A stretch of DNA of 64,000 bases from Aquila chrysaetos chrysaetos (taxonomy: Eukaryota > Chordata > Aves > Accipitriformes > Accipitridae), in assembly GCF_900496995.4 (NCBI RefSeq), contig NC_044014.1, forward strand, positions 10,263,001 through 10,327,000, in the 5' to 3' direction. The notes under the pieces are model-generated. The model ran no database searches and had not been told where the DNA came from. It worked only from the letters and a program-made list of their open reading frames with translations. This document shows, piece after piece, positions 1 to 10,672 of this stretch; the first letter of the stretch is position 1; each line of letters begins with the position of its first letter. A program made the position numbers and the translations under genes.

Positions 1-149
1 CTCCCAACAACCCGCGTGAGAGCTCTGGCTTTTCTGAGCATCCAGCCCACGCTGCTGGGCTGGTGTGATTTGGGAAGAACCTGTCCTGAACAAGTTAAAT
101 TGCCTCTTTTCTTATTAAGTGACCGCACACTGACTATCTGTCTAACTTC

Positions 150-305
150 TGAGTACCGACGGAGACCATGCCCCCGCCAGCTGCCGAAGCTGGAGGCTGG
201 GACGCGCTCGGGCAGGGCAGAGCGGAGGTCGGGCAGCGCGGCACGGCCCGGGAGCCTACGCCGGCTGCAGGCGGTGGGATCCCGACCTCCGAGCTGGAAG
301 GCTGT
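150..305. promoter_or_regulatory. Short CpG-dense, GC-rich patch
   Basis: About 155 bases with CpG dinucleotides roughly every 9 bases, against a flanking background that is nearly CpG-free. An ATG at 168 opens a 60-codon frame rich in Ala, Gly and Pro. I recognise no protein in it, and that composition is expected of any GC-rich stretch. CpG retention in vertebrate DNA usually means unmethylated germline DNA such as a small promoter or enhancer. It is too short to call a classical CpG island with confidence, and the window edge is close, so a neighbouring promoter could extend into it. Confidence 0.4.
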
Positions 306-1629
306 CAACCACCTTTGGATGGAGGAGAACATTTCTGGCACTTCCCATGAGGAAATGCCATGTGTGTGACCTCCGACGTGGGGCTCCAGCCTTTCCTGTT
401 TGGCTCATGATCAAGGGCAAGCGACAAAAGGGAACAGAAGAAGAAGGAAAACAGCTCTCAGCCTTTGAAGAGTGTGAGTGAGGTTTGTCTGAAAGGAGAC
501 ACACAGACTCCACACCGGGATGCATCTCCTGCGTGACGATTTCAGCTCTTGCTCTAAATCCCAGCTGCCGACAGGATTACCTGCCTGCGACGAGAACATG
601 CATGCTAACAGTGGGTGTAAAGAAGGAGATTTGGAGCTGCTCTTCTTCATCCCTCTCATGATTTGTCAGAAGAAAACATGTTTCCAAACAATTTCACACA
701 CATAATAAAGACAGCATACACACACACACACTCACACACGATCATTATGTGCACTTACGCATTGCTACAGATACGATTAACTGTAAATATAAGCCCTGGT
801 TAGTTGAGCATTATGTATAGAAATGGTGTACAGAAGAAAGACATTATCAGCTAACGCTGGTTGTGACTAAGAACGAATGAATCAGAAGCGATGAATAAGA
901 AACAGGACAAAAAATGCTCAGAATTCACATTTGCGAATATTATCTGGAATATATAAATGAGTTTTTGCTTCAGGCACGTTTGCGTCCCTCTTGTGTTTAA
1001 GCCAGGGAGAACAGACACTCCAGCTCTCCCCTTCCCACTGACTTTAATGAGAGCGATGTCCCCTGAACCGCGCAGCAGAGCCCCTTTCCAGGTGCACTTA
1101 AGTGAGCCACACACATACATAAGTAAATCCTTTGCAGCTGGAAGGACACACGCACTCACACAATTGCCCCTCCTGAATGAGCGCGGAGATGACAGTAAAT
1201 GAGAAGGCTGTAAAAGCTCTGCCCTTGGTGTATGTGTTTCTTGAGTGCAGGTACAGGCTTCGTCAGATCCTTTGCCAGACCCCGATGGAGACTGTATAAA
1301 GAAAAGGTCTAATTGCTCCATTTACAATTAGTGGTAGCGTTCATCCATAAACACAGACCAAAACAAACCCTGCAAGTGTACTCCTTTCTTTTGGAGGAAC
1401 AGACGAAACAAAGAGCAAGGAAGCAGCAACGGGAGCAGGATGAAGCAAGAAACATTTCGTCTCCCTCCCCAGCTCTCCGCGGCACCCTGTTGTGCTGTTT
1501 GCCTGATGGGATTGGAAAGGGTTTGCGGGCAGAAGGGTTTGAGTTCAGCGAGGTTGCCCCTGCACTTGGGGCAGCCCTTGGCACCCCACGGGAATGCCAG
1601 AGGGTTTCAGCCCAGGCTGAGTGAGGTGC
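306..1629. other. Non-coding sequence, no gene seen
   Basis: Unique-looking sequence with a CA-repeat at 717-739. The open frames on both strands (up to 156 codons, complement of 851-1321) show no recognisable domain and have the composition of chance frames. No splice-flanked exon or RNA gene could be supported. Confidence 0.5.
717..739. repeat. (CA)n microsatellite
   Basis: An interrupted dinucleotide run of about 11 CA units, broken once by a T (CACACTCACAC). Short simple repeats of this type are common in avian non-coding DNA and may be length-polymorphic. Confidence 0.9.
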
Positions 1630-1705
1630 AGGACATGACTGCATCATGCTGTTCCGTGCCTCAGTTTCCCCCACTGTAGAGCAGAGATGATAGTCTCGCA
1701 ATGCC
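1630..1705 (+). mobile_element. MIR-like ancient SINE fragment
   Basis: The segment contains GTGCCTCAGTTTCCCC at about 1656-1671, the hallmark of the MIR core in the sense orientation. It is followed by CACTGTAGAGCAGAGATGAT, which aligns with the usual 'ATCTGTAAAATGGGGATAAT' continuation with substitutions. MIR is an amniote-wide tRNA-derived SINE that is inactive in birds, so only diverged scraps are expected. Both ends are eroded. The call rests on one strong 16-base match plus a plausible extension. Confidence 0.55.
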
Positions 1706-2405
1706 CAAGGGGATGGCTCGCGCACCGAGAAAAGAAGAAAGATGAGAGACCAAGCACTTTGCTACACTACTTTCTTTTCCAGGTTACCCACCTATCCCTC
1801 CTGTCCAAGCACTCTTCCAACGGGTAGAGCTGACTGCAAGAGGGCAGATAACCTAAACTCCCACTCGCAATAAACTGGGGCCCTAAAAAACGTGCAGGTT
1901 TCCAATAATATCCTTCAGAGCAGGCAGTCGCTTGTACTCTAGGGTGGCTGAGTCCCGAATTTTGATTCCTGCTTTTGGATGAAAGCCTCTATCTGCTGCC
2001 ACAGTACAAATGTTACTGGGAACAAAAGCTCCCGGAGCACCTGGCACGGGGAGACAAAGAGTTAAACGCAATCTTCACCTTAAGGCTCTGGTGTCCTGTT
2101 TTGTCCTGGAGTTTTTCCCAGTCATGTGCCTGTCACAAGCGGAGCCACAGGGGACAAAACCCCAGGCAGAGCTGACCTCTCGTCACGGAGACTTTTCTCC
2201 TCCCTTTCGAGGTCCACTGGACCCCTCACCAGACCACCCTGGTTTTGAAGCCTTTTCACCCCCACTAGCCAACACAGGGCCAAATTTAAGCCTTTTGGCT
2301 CCCCGCATGAAGCTTTCCCTGGTGGTGTGCAGCAGAGGAGGGAGAAGCGCTCACCTCCTTCCCTCCTGCCCGCTTGAGCTCGCCCTTTCCTGCGCGCCAT
2401 CAGGC
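1706..2405. other. GC-moderate non-coding sequence, no gene seen
   Basis: Contains part of an open frame of 225 codons (2010-2687), the longest apparently non-transposon frame on the + strand. It runs through a minisatellite and G-tracts and has no recognisable domain, so I treat it as fortuitous. Confidence 0.45.
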
Positions 2406-2447
2406 GATGCGGGATGCGGGATGCGGGATGCAGGATGCGGGATGCAG
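2406..2447 (+). repeat. Seven-base minisatellite, six units
   Basis: Six head-to-tail copies of GATGCGG. Copies four and six carry A instead of the first G of the final GG pair (GATGCAG). There are no indels between units, which suggests recent slippage or expansion. The unit length is not a multiple of three, so the array cycles through all reading frames, which argues against a coding role. Confidence 0.95.
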
Positions 2448-2476
2448 AAGGAGGCTGTTAGGAGGGGGACACAGGT

Positions 2477-2504
2477 TGGGGGGTCCAGGGTGGGGGGTCC
2501 AGGA
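2477..2504 (+). repeat. 14-base G-rich tandem duplication
   Basis: Two adjacent copies of TGGGGGGTCCAGGG, the second ending in A instead of G. With the nearby G-runs this gives four or more runs of at least three Gs within about 30 bases on the + strand, the sequence requirement for a G-quadruplex. Confidence 0.85.
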
Positions 2505-2647
2505 GGGGCCTGCAAGTTTGGGGTGAAGGCAGGGCCTCCTGCCTGCAGTGCCGTATTTGCTCATGGCCAGCAGAGGAGGATCTTGTCCTTCCGACGAGGT
2601 GCAATACTGAGCCCAACCAGGAGCAGGATTCAAACAAAAGGGGAGGT

Positions 2648-2664
2648 GGGGGGGGGGGGGGGGG
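2648..2664 (+). repeat. Poly(G) tract, 17 G
   Basis: A pure run of 17 G residues. Long G homopolymers are unstable, hard to sequence and able to form quadruplex DNA. The exact length may be an assembly artefact. Confidence 0.9.
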
Positions 2665-2882
2665 CGGATGGGGAGAGAAGAAATTAGGCTGTGGGGCTGG
2701 TTTCACCAAACAGTCTCCTCGCTGCAGCTCGACACTGATACTTTGTGTGCTCTCTCAAGAGGGAATAAAATCGCTGGATCCTGTTTGTAGCAGGTCCGCA
2801 GAGATGGGGGACGAAGCTGGAAAAATGTGCGGAGAGCAATTTTAAATTTTATTACTTTAGGCTCATAAAAAAGAAACCTTGC

Positions 2883-2897
2883 AAAAAAAAAAAAAAA
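2883..2897 (+). repeat. Poly(A) tract, 15 A
   Basis: A pure A15 run. I see no retrotransposon body upstream of it, so it is recorded only as a homopolymer. Confidence 0.9.
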
Positions 2898-2899
2898 GA

Positions 2900-3480
2900 T
2901 ATCTGGGAGAGACATTTTATATGGGTACTGATGCATTGCTGAGTGTGGAGCTGATTACATTTATAGGGCTTCTAGAAAAAATGGTGGAAAAATGGCTGAA
3001 ATTCAAAATATCTTAATTTCACCTGACCTTTGTTGTCTGTCGTCATCATTGTAATGATTAGCACTTCACTAAAACTTTCTTTCCCCAAAGAACCATCAAA
3101 ACTTTGCTAATTGGGTTTTGTACCAAGGTTAAACACTGCAGATACGTGATACTCTTCATTTTTCCATTTCAACTCCTCAAGAAAGAGACACGAATGAAAT
3201 GTAATAGATTTGAAACAGTAATGCCAGAACCATGAGCTTTCTTGGTCTCAGGACAGAATCCTACAGCTCTTTCTCAGACAAAAATGTCCAGTTAATCTCG
3301 GGTGATTCTTTCTGAATAAAGCCGGGAAGATTTGACCTCGAATTCAAAGGAAATTATTTACAGCTGCCAACGGCATTCTGCAGTTGAACTGTTTATTGTG
3401 TCTTGGGTACATTTGCTACCCCTTATTACAATCAAAAGAATAATTAAAACACAAAAGCAGGTGGAGAAACAGGCAGCACA
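2900..3480. promoter_or_regulatory. AT-rich stretch, candidate conserved non-coding element
   Basis: The sequence is AT-rich with no simple repeat and no open frame of note. It is dense in TAAT/ATTA and CAAT-type motifs typical of homeodomain sites, for example TCATTGTAATGATTAGCAC near 3047-3065. This texture is common in vertebrate conserved non-coding elements, but conservation cannot be seen from a single sequence. No repeat family was recognised. Confidence 0.25.
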
Positions 3481-6400
3481 AAGACAACAACCCAGCGTTA
3501 GGCTGTGAATTTACATGTGTGCAGAACAGAAGTAATTCTAGAGAAAACAGTGTAGCTACTCAAGCTGGCACGACAGACGAGCAGAGCGATGAAAACTACC
3601 TCTACACATACACACACTTTGCAACAAAGCACTACAGGCGTTCAAACATTAAACTGCATTGGTAAGTGTAGGCCTATTCACTTAATTACTCTAAGTCCTG
3701 CAAATTCTCCCGCAACTTGCTGCAAAGTGGCCTCCACAGCAAAACCCCAAATATTACCCCTTTCATTAGCTCTTCTGTGCAGTCACAGCTTTGCAGCCAA
3801 GAAGGAGGTGGGATGGGGATGAACTGGAGAATAAGGATGGATATTTGATCAACTTCCATCCACGACTGACATAAGGCATGAAGGAGCCATGAGGGCAGAC
3901 ACAACTACTGCCTTTCCGTAGTGAACCCCTTGATCCTGCTGACAGCTCTCAGTGGGAACCTTTGTCTGGGCTTCTCGCCAAAGGAGGAGGGAATCGACAG
4001 TTCTGATGCTCTTACAATCGGCCAGATTTTTGCCTGCAACCATCTTGGGTAGTGACAGTCTTTGAACTTCAAGGGAAAGTGGCTTTTCCAGCAATGACAT
4101 TGTATTTCTCAGCCAAGGCCATGGTTGCAGTATAATGAAAGCAGGGCATATTATCATCTGGAGCACACATGCAACACATGTTGTATTTTTAGCCTGGGAA
4201 ACCATTCTCTGAAAGGATTCCACCAAAACCTCTGAGTTCTTCACCTCTCTGCTAGCAAGACATCTCCTGCCTCCGCACTGAACTGCAGCATGTGCCTCAG
4301 ACTAAATGACAGAGTCCTTATTGACTGGTCCCTGGGTACCCAGAGAAGTTTACATTTAACGTCTTTATTTGGCTGATTATTCAGTTGTGAACCTTTCCCA
4401 TGGTAGCACCTGATACAAAAACCATAGGGATGCAGGAAAAAAGCAACAGCCCTTGGAGGTGCTGCTGAAACCAGCTTGGTTCTCTGCACTGGAGTTACCT
4501 GCTCCTGTTTTCCCAGAGATCAAAGTTCCCAAGTTAATCTTTGTACCGTGAGAGATGACCTGGTAGCAGCTGGCTGTTTTTAAAGTTGCTTACTGGTGGA
4601 TGAGGTGTGCTTGTGCTCCCAGGTGGAAAATGGGGTCAGCCTTGGGTGCCACAGCAAGGGGAAGCTACAAAATCTGTTTCATGGGGGCTGCAGGAGCCAG
4701 CCTTGTCACGCTAACACAAGCGCGCTGCACTATCAAACGCTTTTGCAGCCAGCGCCGGGAATGCAGGTTATACTGCTAGACTTAAAGCTTATGCAAAGTC
4801 ATTAAGTGCCTTTAGTTACACGGGATATCAACCTGCACGCTTCAGGGCATAAGCTGATTGCCTTCAGGGGTCAGTGAGGAACGCTTCCCTCTCTGAGAGC
4901 ACGGTGCACAATTAGCTGGGGGCACTCCCAAGGCTTTGGCGCTTTCCTGCTGCATCAGGCAAATTTAGGCGAGCGAGCGCGGCAGAAGGGCATTACACCT
5001 GATGGGCCACAAATCGAGTCGGGCTTGACAGCATTCACTTCTCTTTGCAGTGATCGGTTTGCGACACAGTGGAGCGTAAAGCCCTTGTGTGTGTGGTGCA
5101 GCCCTGGAGAGAGGGTGAGGGGAGCAGAAGTGGGAGTTTACTATAGGAATAGATCTGTTGGTGGGGACAAAAAGATGTCAGATAGAGTTGACTTCGGGAC
5201 ACCCTAAAACGTTGGTCTCCAAGCACTTGAGGCAAGGGAAGACCTGTACTGCTGGTAACAGTTTCCTACCTGATGTGGGCCAGCTAGGAGATAGGCACCG
5301 ATGATAAGTTTTCTTTGCAACTGTTTGATCTTAATGTGATACTTTAATCTTTCCCTTTCCACTGCTAAGTGCACTGGATATCGGGATGGGCATGGCTAGT
5401 CACTACTTCAGAACACTCTCCATCACAACTAAGCTGACATCAATTTTTTGAAGTTCTGGAATATTCAGTGAAGAGCCACTTCTGCTGCTCTCATGCCCCT
5501 GCATGTCTTCCTCTCTGCTGCCAGGGGTGTTGAGTTTGCAGGAAACTCTGATATGAGGAAAAAGCCTGATCTGAACATCTGTTGATTTAAAAAGCACTTT
5601 TTTTTTTTTCCTGCGAGCATGTGCTGAAGCACTTGAGAGCATTGTTAAATGGGAGCTGCAGCCTGGTGTATGAGCAGCTCCATCACCGGAGTGTTGTGGG
5701 ATCCAGCTTGGTCTTGTCCTGTTGCAGATTTCTCTAGCCCAAGTCAGCACAACATTTAAGCGTACCATTTAAATCTATGTGTATTTCAGAAAAGTTGCCT
5801 CAATACAAGTCAGAGTAAGGGAGGATGTGCAGCTGAATTGCACAACCTGCTGCAGCAGAGCTCTTCGTTTTTCTCTTTGGCTAAGTAAGGAATACTTAAC
5901 AAACCAATATCTTATGGTAGGCACATTTCTACCACAGTATCTTGCTGAGCAGGAGTGTAATTAAAAGTGGAAAAAAAACCCCCAACCTGAGAAGTCTTGC
6001 CATGTCTGAAGACAATCTTTGGTTCAGTTGCATCATATATGCTAAAATAAAGGACCAAATCTTGTTCTCGCTTGCACCCATCATGCTGCTTTATGCCTTT
6101 TATGGAAATAGTTTGAATTCATGCAGGTGAAATCAATTTCTCTTCAGGTAATATGAAAGAACCAAATGGAAATTTTTGCTGTAGGGTCCTGCTCCAGACC
6201 TGCCGGATCCACGAATGTCCGAGTGCTTTCCTGTTCTATTTTGATTGACTCGATATGAGCCACTGCCTAAATCTGCCTTTGACTTCTGGAATATTTCACC
6301 AATAACATGTATTAATCAGAATGTTACTTATAAAAACTCCTAAAACCAGATTTGAATAAAAATGAGAATTGTGAAGAAAAAGGAATTTAAGGGTGTTTTC

Positions 6401-7634
6401 CATGCTTTCAGCAAAGTACAAAGTCTTTTCTTTTTTCATTCAAACTATTTCAGTGTAACTTTTTCTTTGGAACAAATCATTAAGGCAAAAATGTTCTCTC
6501 ATAACATGTTTGTCATGCAATGGTCACGTCACGGCGACTCATTCCCCTCTTTTTTTTTCTGGGATCCATGCCAAGTGCTAAGCCAGAAAACCTTGTTATA
6601 TTAATTATGAAGAAAAAACATGTTTTATTAAAAACTAGCCTGCTGAATATTCTGTCGTGCTGCTTTTCAGTGACAGCAGAATTGCTTTTGCATTTTAGCA
6701 ATGTTAATGAATTTTCAGGGGCGGGGGGAGGTATACACTACCTTTTCCACAGCAGTATTTAGAGCAAAGTCAGATAAGGATTGTCAGAGCTAATGAATCA
6801 ATCTAACACTTAGGACTAGTTAGTAAAAATCTGTGCAAGACTTTGTGTTGTCTAAGACTGCACCTACATCTTCTTCACTGAGTGTGAATTAACACAACCA
6901 ATTCATTATGAGCTTATTTATATTAGATTGGGTTCCCACAATGTCTGTAAAACTGGCATTGGACCATCCTAGAACTGATCCCCTCAGTAAGCTGTCACAT
7001 GTACCAGTGGATCAAGTGTGCCACATCCACTGTTGTCAGAGAATAGATAGCCCTGGTGATACACTAATTAATAAATACCCTATTGTGTTGCAAAAATCAG
7101 TGATCACAAATTCACTAAGCTCTTCAAAAAGATCTATAACCCCTTAAAACCCCTCACTCTATGTTTTTCACAAAGGACTCAATTTAAACATGTCGACATC
7201 TGAAATTTTGCAATGCATTTCAGTATATATGAACCTGCATGCACAGGAACCATCATTAAGAAAGCAGAGGTTTGAAAGAACCTCAGATTCCTTCATGAGA
7301 AAAGCTACTTGATCACAGTGCTTGGAGGAACAGAAGAAATGTTTTTAAAACTGACTTTTAACTTTGCTTTGGTTACAAGTCATTCTTTCAGTTTTCTTTA
7401 AAGAGGAGATGAACAGATTTGGGAAAGTATATCAAGCTCTACCAGAGCAGGGCTCTGGCCACCTCTAGCTGTGTTGAATATTTTGCCATTAACCTTCCTT
7501 CAACGTTAGCGGCAATGACAATTCAGCCATCCAAAACACGTGGCTGGGGTAAATTTTACCTTTCACGAAAGAGCTTGCAAAACTGCCAAGCCAGTGCATA
7601 CCCCTGACCTGTTTAATCTGCTATCTATCTAGTC
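3481..7634. other. Long non-coding stretch, no gene seen
   Basis: Apparently unique sequence. It includes a short alternating CA/TA run near 3600-3618, a T12 tract at 5598-5609 and a slightly CpG-enriched portion around 4960-5065. Open frames are short (131 codons or fewer) and lack recognisable domains. No repeat family, RNA gene or credible exon was recognised. Confidence 0.5.
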
Positions 7635-7930
7635 CCTTCGGCGTGAAGATGAGCGGTCCATGCTGCAGCCCTCTGGTTTGGAGCATCTCTCGGTGCCCAG
7701 GGCTGGGGGAGCAACTGCGCTCCCCACCGCACACCCCGGGAGCCGGCCGGCCACCGACCGCACCCCGACGGGCCATTCCTTGTCACTGTAGATATCTGCT
7801 CCAAAAAACCATGGGGCCTCCCTCTTATGCAGCGTTTGCTTGGGCACCTCCGTGTCCTGAAATGCAGATACTCAGCTAAACGCTCCAGCTGCCCGGGAAG
7901 GGCTCAGCAGGGAGCAGAGCTGGCACGTGG
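7635..7930. promoter_or_regulatory. GC-rich, CpG-enriched patch
   Basis: Roughly 20 CpGs in about 300 bases, including a dense cluster with CCGGCCGGCC around 7743-7752, inside otherwise AT-rich surroundings. The frames across it (72 and 78 codons) are not recognisable. It may be a small unmethylated regulatory element or an isolated GC-rich island. There is no TATA box or first exon that I can support. Confidence 0.35.
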
Positions 7931-8029
7931 CAAGAAAAGTAATATAAAAACATACTCACGCACAAATGTGTGTTCCCTAGGAGAACGACCAGTGGAAGAA
8001 CCTGAAGGGTCAAAGCACTGTTAACCATC

Positions 8030-8290
8030 CTTGTGCTCGTTTTTTCTTGAAATTAGCTTTTTCTTCTTGCCTACTTTTTTTCAGACAAGCCACAATCATT
8101 CGAGGGTGAGCTAATTCAGTGCAAATAATTAACCGTGCTTCAAATACTGTTTAATGTTCAACAGAGTGCCCTGATCAAATAAGCGCATCCTGTCCAGGTA
8201 ATCACTGAATTGACCGCTGGTAAATGTTTCAAATCAGTAAGTATCAAAGATGGGACTAGTATAAATTAAAAATGAAACAAAGTATTTTCC
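8030..8290. promoter_or_regulatory. Candidate conserved non-coding element
   Basis: An AT-rich, repeat-free stretch. It has closely spaced motifs such as GTGCAAATAATTAACC (8119-8134), which contains an octamer-like ATGCAAAT variant and an ATTA core, and GTAATCACTGAATTG downstream. A few CpGs are kept despite the low GC. The texture resembles developmental enhancers, but this is an inference from composition only. Confidence 0.25.
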
Positions 8291-10551
8291 TTTTATCAGA
8301 ATTATTTTTTGACTATTATTGTCAATTAAAAAAAGTATGAATCAGACTTACTTCTCTCCCTTCCACCTGAAAAAATAGTGAGATCTAGCCATAAAATACA
8401 AGATTTTTAAAAACGTGAAAGTGTGCTTTTTATTATTTTCTAAATTTCAGATATCAGGGTTCATGTTCTCAAGCATTTGTCCACAAATGGACAATTTTTT
8501 TAAATAAAAATTGAAATTCTTGAGTAACCAACCCCCAGTTTCCAGAAGCTGAAGTATTTGTAACAACAGTAGCAACTGAGGAAATCACAATATTATTGCA
8601 AGAATAAACAACCCTCTTTGACAAGTGCTGACAAACTTTTACTGATCAGATCTTGTTTGTGCTAAATGTTATGAAAACAAGTGAGAAGACATATTCTTTC
8701 TCCCAGATAGTTTAGACCCTGAGTAGGAAGAAGGAAGAGGGTGATAGAAATACAGTGTTTTCACATCACAGCCCAAATTCATAAGGAATTCCCTAGCAAT
8801 ATGTTTTCTTTGTGGTTATAAAACAATTAAATAGGATAGTGCTGAGCACATTACACAACACCAGGAGAAAAGTGAACATGGTTGTCTGCTCAGGAGGACC
8901 TGAATAGTGAACAGTAAATAAAACGGATGCGTGGGGTGTCTGCATGTTGAAATATGAGGAAGAAAACAGTGAAATCACAAGGGCCTCATCATTTCCCAAC
9001 CTGAATGGGATTTTCTGGTGAAAAAGGTAAGATGTGAGCACTTGATTACAGACTCTGTGACAAGTGCTGAAATTTGGATGTCAAGGAACCTTATTTCTGA
9101 TGATTCCTCACTTTGGAGCCTGAACATGCTACAGGACATGCTTTCAGACATCAAAAAATACACAAAGAATTTAGGTATGCTAATTATGCCACACGTGCAT
9201 AATTTAAGCAGGTGCCTACAAGCAAAACTTGTTTGAGATTTAGTATGTTGGTGGCCACACATACAAGTTTAAGAGATTCCAGATTCTTTAACTAGTTAGA
9301 AAGACAGCAAGATAAAAGGAGTTAGATAACACACGACTTTATGTAATGTGTCCTTGAGTAAGCTGATTTGCACTGAATTTTAATAGAGCCCTGATTCATC
9401 AAAACTTAAACAGAATTAAGGTATGGACTGGGTCCTAATAACATCATGCTTTATATCCATGAAAGATAAATTAAAGGATGCAAAACTGCTATTGACAAAC
9501 ATTGATTATATGTACTTTGATGGACTTTGAAGTTGTGCCAGATGCGTCTTGTCAGCCTCCAAAGTTTTCTTTTAAATCTCATTGCATAAGGCTTTTACTT
9601 TTTAATTATTTTTTTCCCTCAGCCTCTTTGATCAAGGAAAAATGTAGATCATATTTGCGTGATGCTATTTCCTATGCATTTTATTTAGATATGCCCTTGT
9701 GCACAGCTCATGATATGTAAAAAGCGTTACATGGCACATAGTCATCTTACCCTGTTATCCTGGGTGCTATTTAACACTTAATTGACCTTCTCAAGCTGCT
9801 GAGTGAAATCTCGCCTCTGCAGAGGGCTGGCACAACGCTCATATCTTTTTGTGCCACATAAATCTACAGAATAAGATGCAAGCGACAAGGTTGCTGGGTC
9901 TCTCTTTGTTCCTAGGAGAATTTTGACCGATGAGAATGTTCTATGGATCCCTTTCATTCTGCCCCTCGGTCTGTGGCAAAGTGGTCCTCCTGTCAGACCC
10001 TATGGAAGGGCAAACCTGCTTGCAACTTCTGCTGATTTTAGAAGATGGACTAAAGTTTAAACAAGTGAAACTCCTTCTTCCTCTTTTCTATGTGTGGAAA
10101 TGTCTTGTCGGTAGGGACCTTCAAGAAACTAAAAAGAAGCTTTGAAGCCATTTTGATTCTTAGAAGTTGTGAGCCCACATATACCATCTTGCTTTCCTTG
10201 TTCATCAGCATATGGCCAACCCTTTCAGGGCACAGGAGTGCATAAAGTATGTTGCTGTGCATGGCAAAAGACTTCAAAGGTGGTGCAGGATTTGGGTGCA
10301 GATATTCTTTTTTGGGAATGGACCCATTCCCTACATCTCCAAGCCCATCTTAGTGATGATGGCTTGCTCATCAGACACGAAGCACTTCTCTGTGACAGTC
10401 TAGGTGTCTTCAAACAATAAATTTGGAGGAAAAAAAAATAGATAAGAACCATCAAATCTTTTTAAATTGAGAATAAATAGATGAAAACAAAAGTTTTAAG
10501 TACTGGATCAGAACTGTGGTGGCCTGGGGGGGTTCTGCATAGCCATCTATA
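8291..10551. other. AT-rich non-coding sequence, no gene seen
   Basis: Many stop codons in all frames, with the longest open frame 95 codons and unrecognised. Short A/T homopolymers only. No repeat family was recognised. Confidence 0.5.
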
Positions 10552-10672
10552 CTGCCTTGAACAAATCATTTACTCTCAATATGCCATCAATCCCACCTGA
10601 AGAGTGTGGATAGTAACTTCTCTTCTTTCATTATGTGTTGCCTGTTTAGGTAATAAACTCTTCTGGCTCAGT
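10552..10672 (+). mobile_element. MIR-like ancient SINE fragment
   Basis: The order of blocks follows the MIR sense strand. GCCTTGAACAAATCATTTAC (10553-10572) corresponds to the 'CCTTGGGCAAGTCACTTAAC' block. A diverged 'CTCAGTTTCC' region follows, then GTGTGGATAGTAACTTC, which resembles the 'TGGGGATAATAGTACC' block. It ends in TTTAGGTAATAAACTCTTCTG, which resembles the 'TTGTAAGCTCTTTGGGG' tail seen in some amniote SINE/MIR copies. Divergence is high, and the identification rests on collinearity, not on a long exact match. Confidence 0.45.

Noticed and set aside
2010..2687. A 225-codon frame on the + strand
   Set aside because: It runs through a minisatellite, G-runs and the G17 tract, contains no recognisable domain and has chance-like composition of a GC-rich segment.
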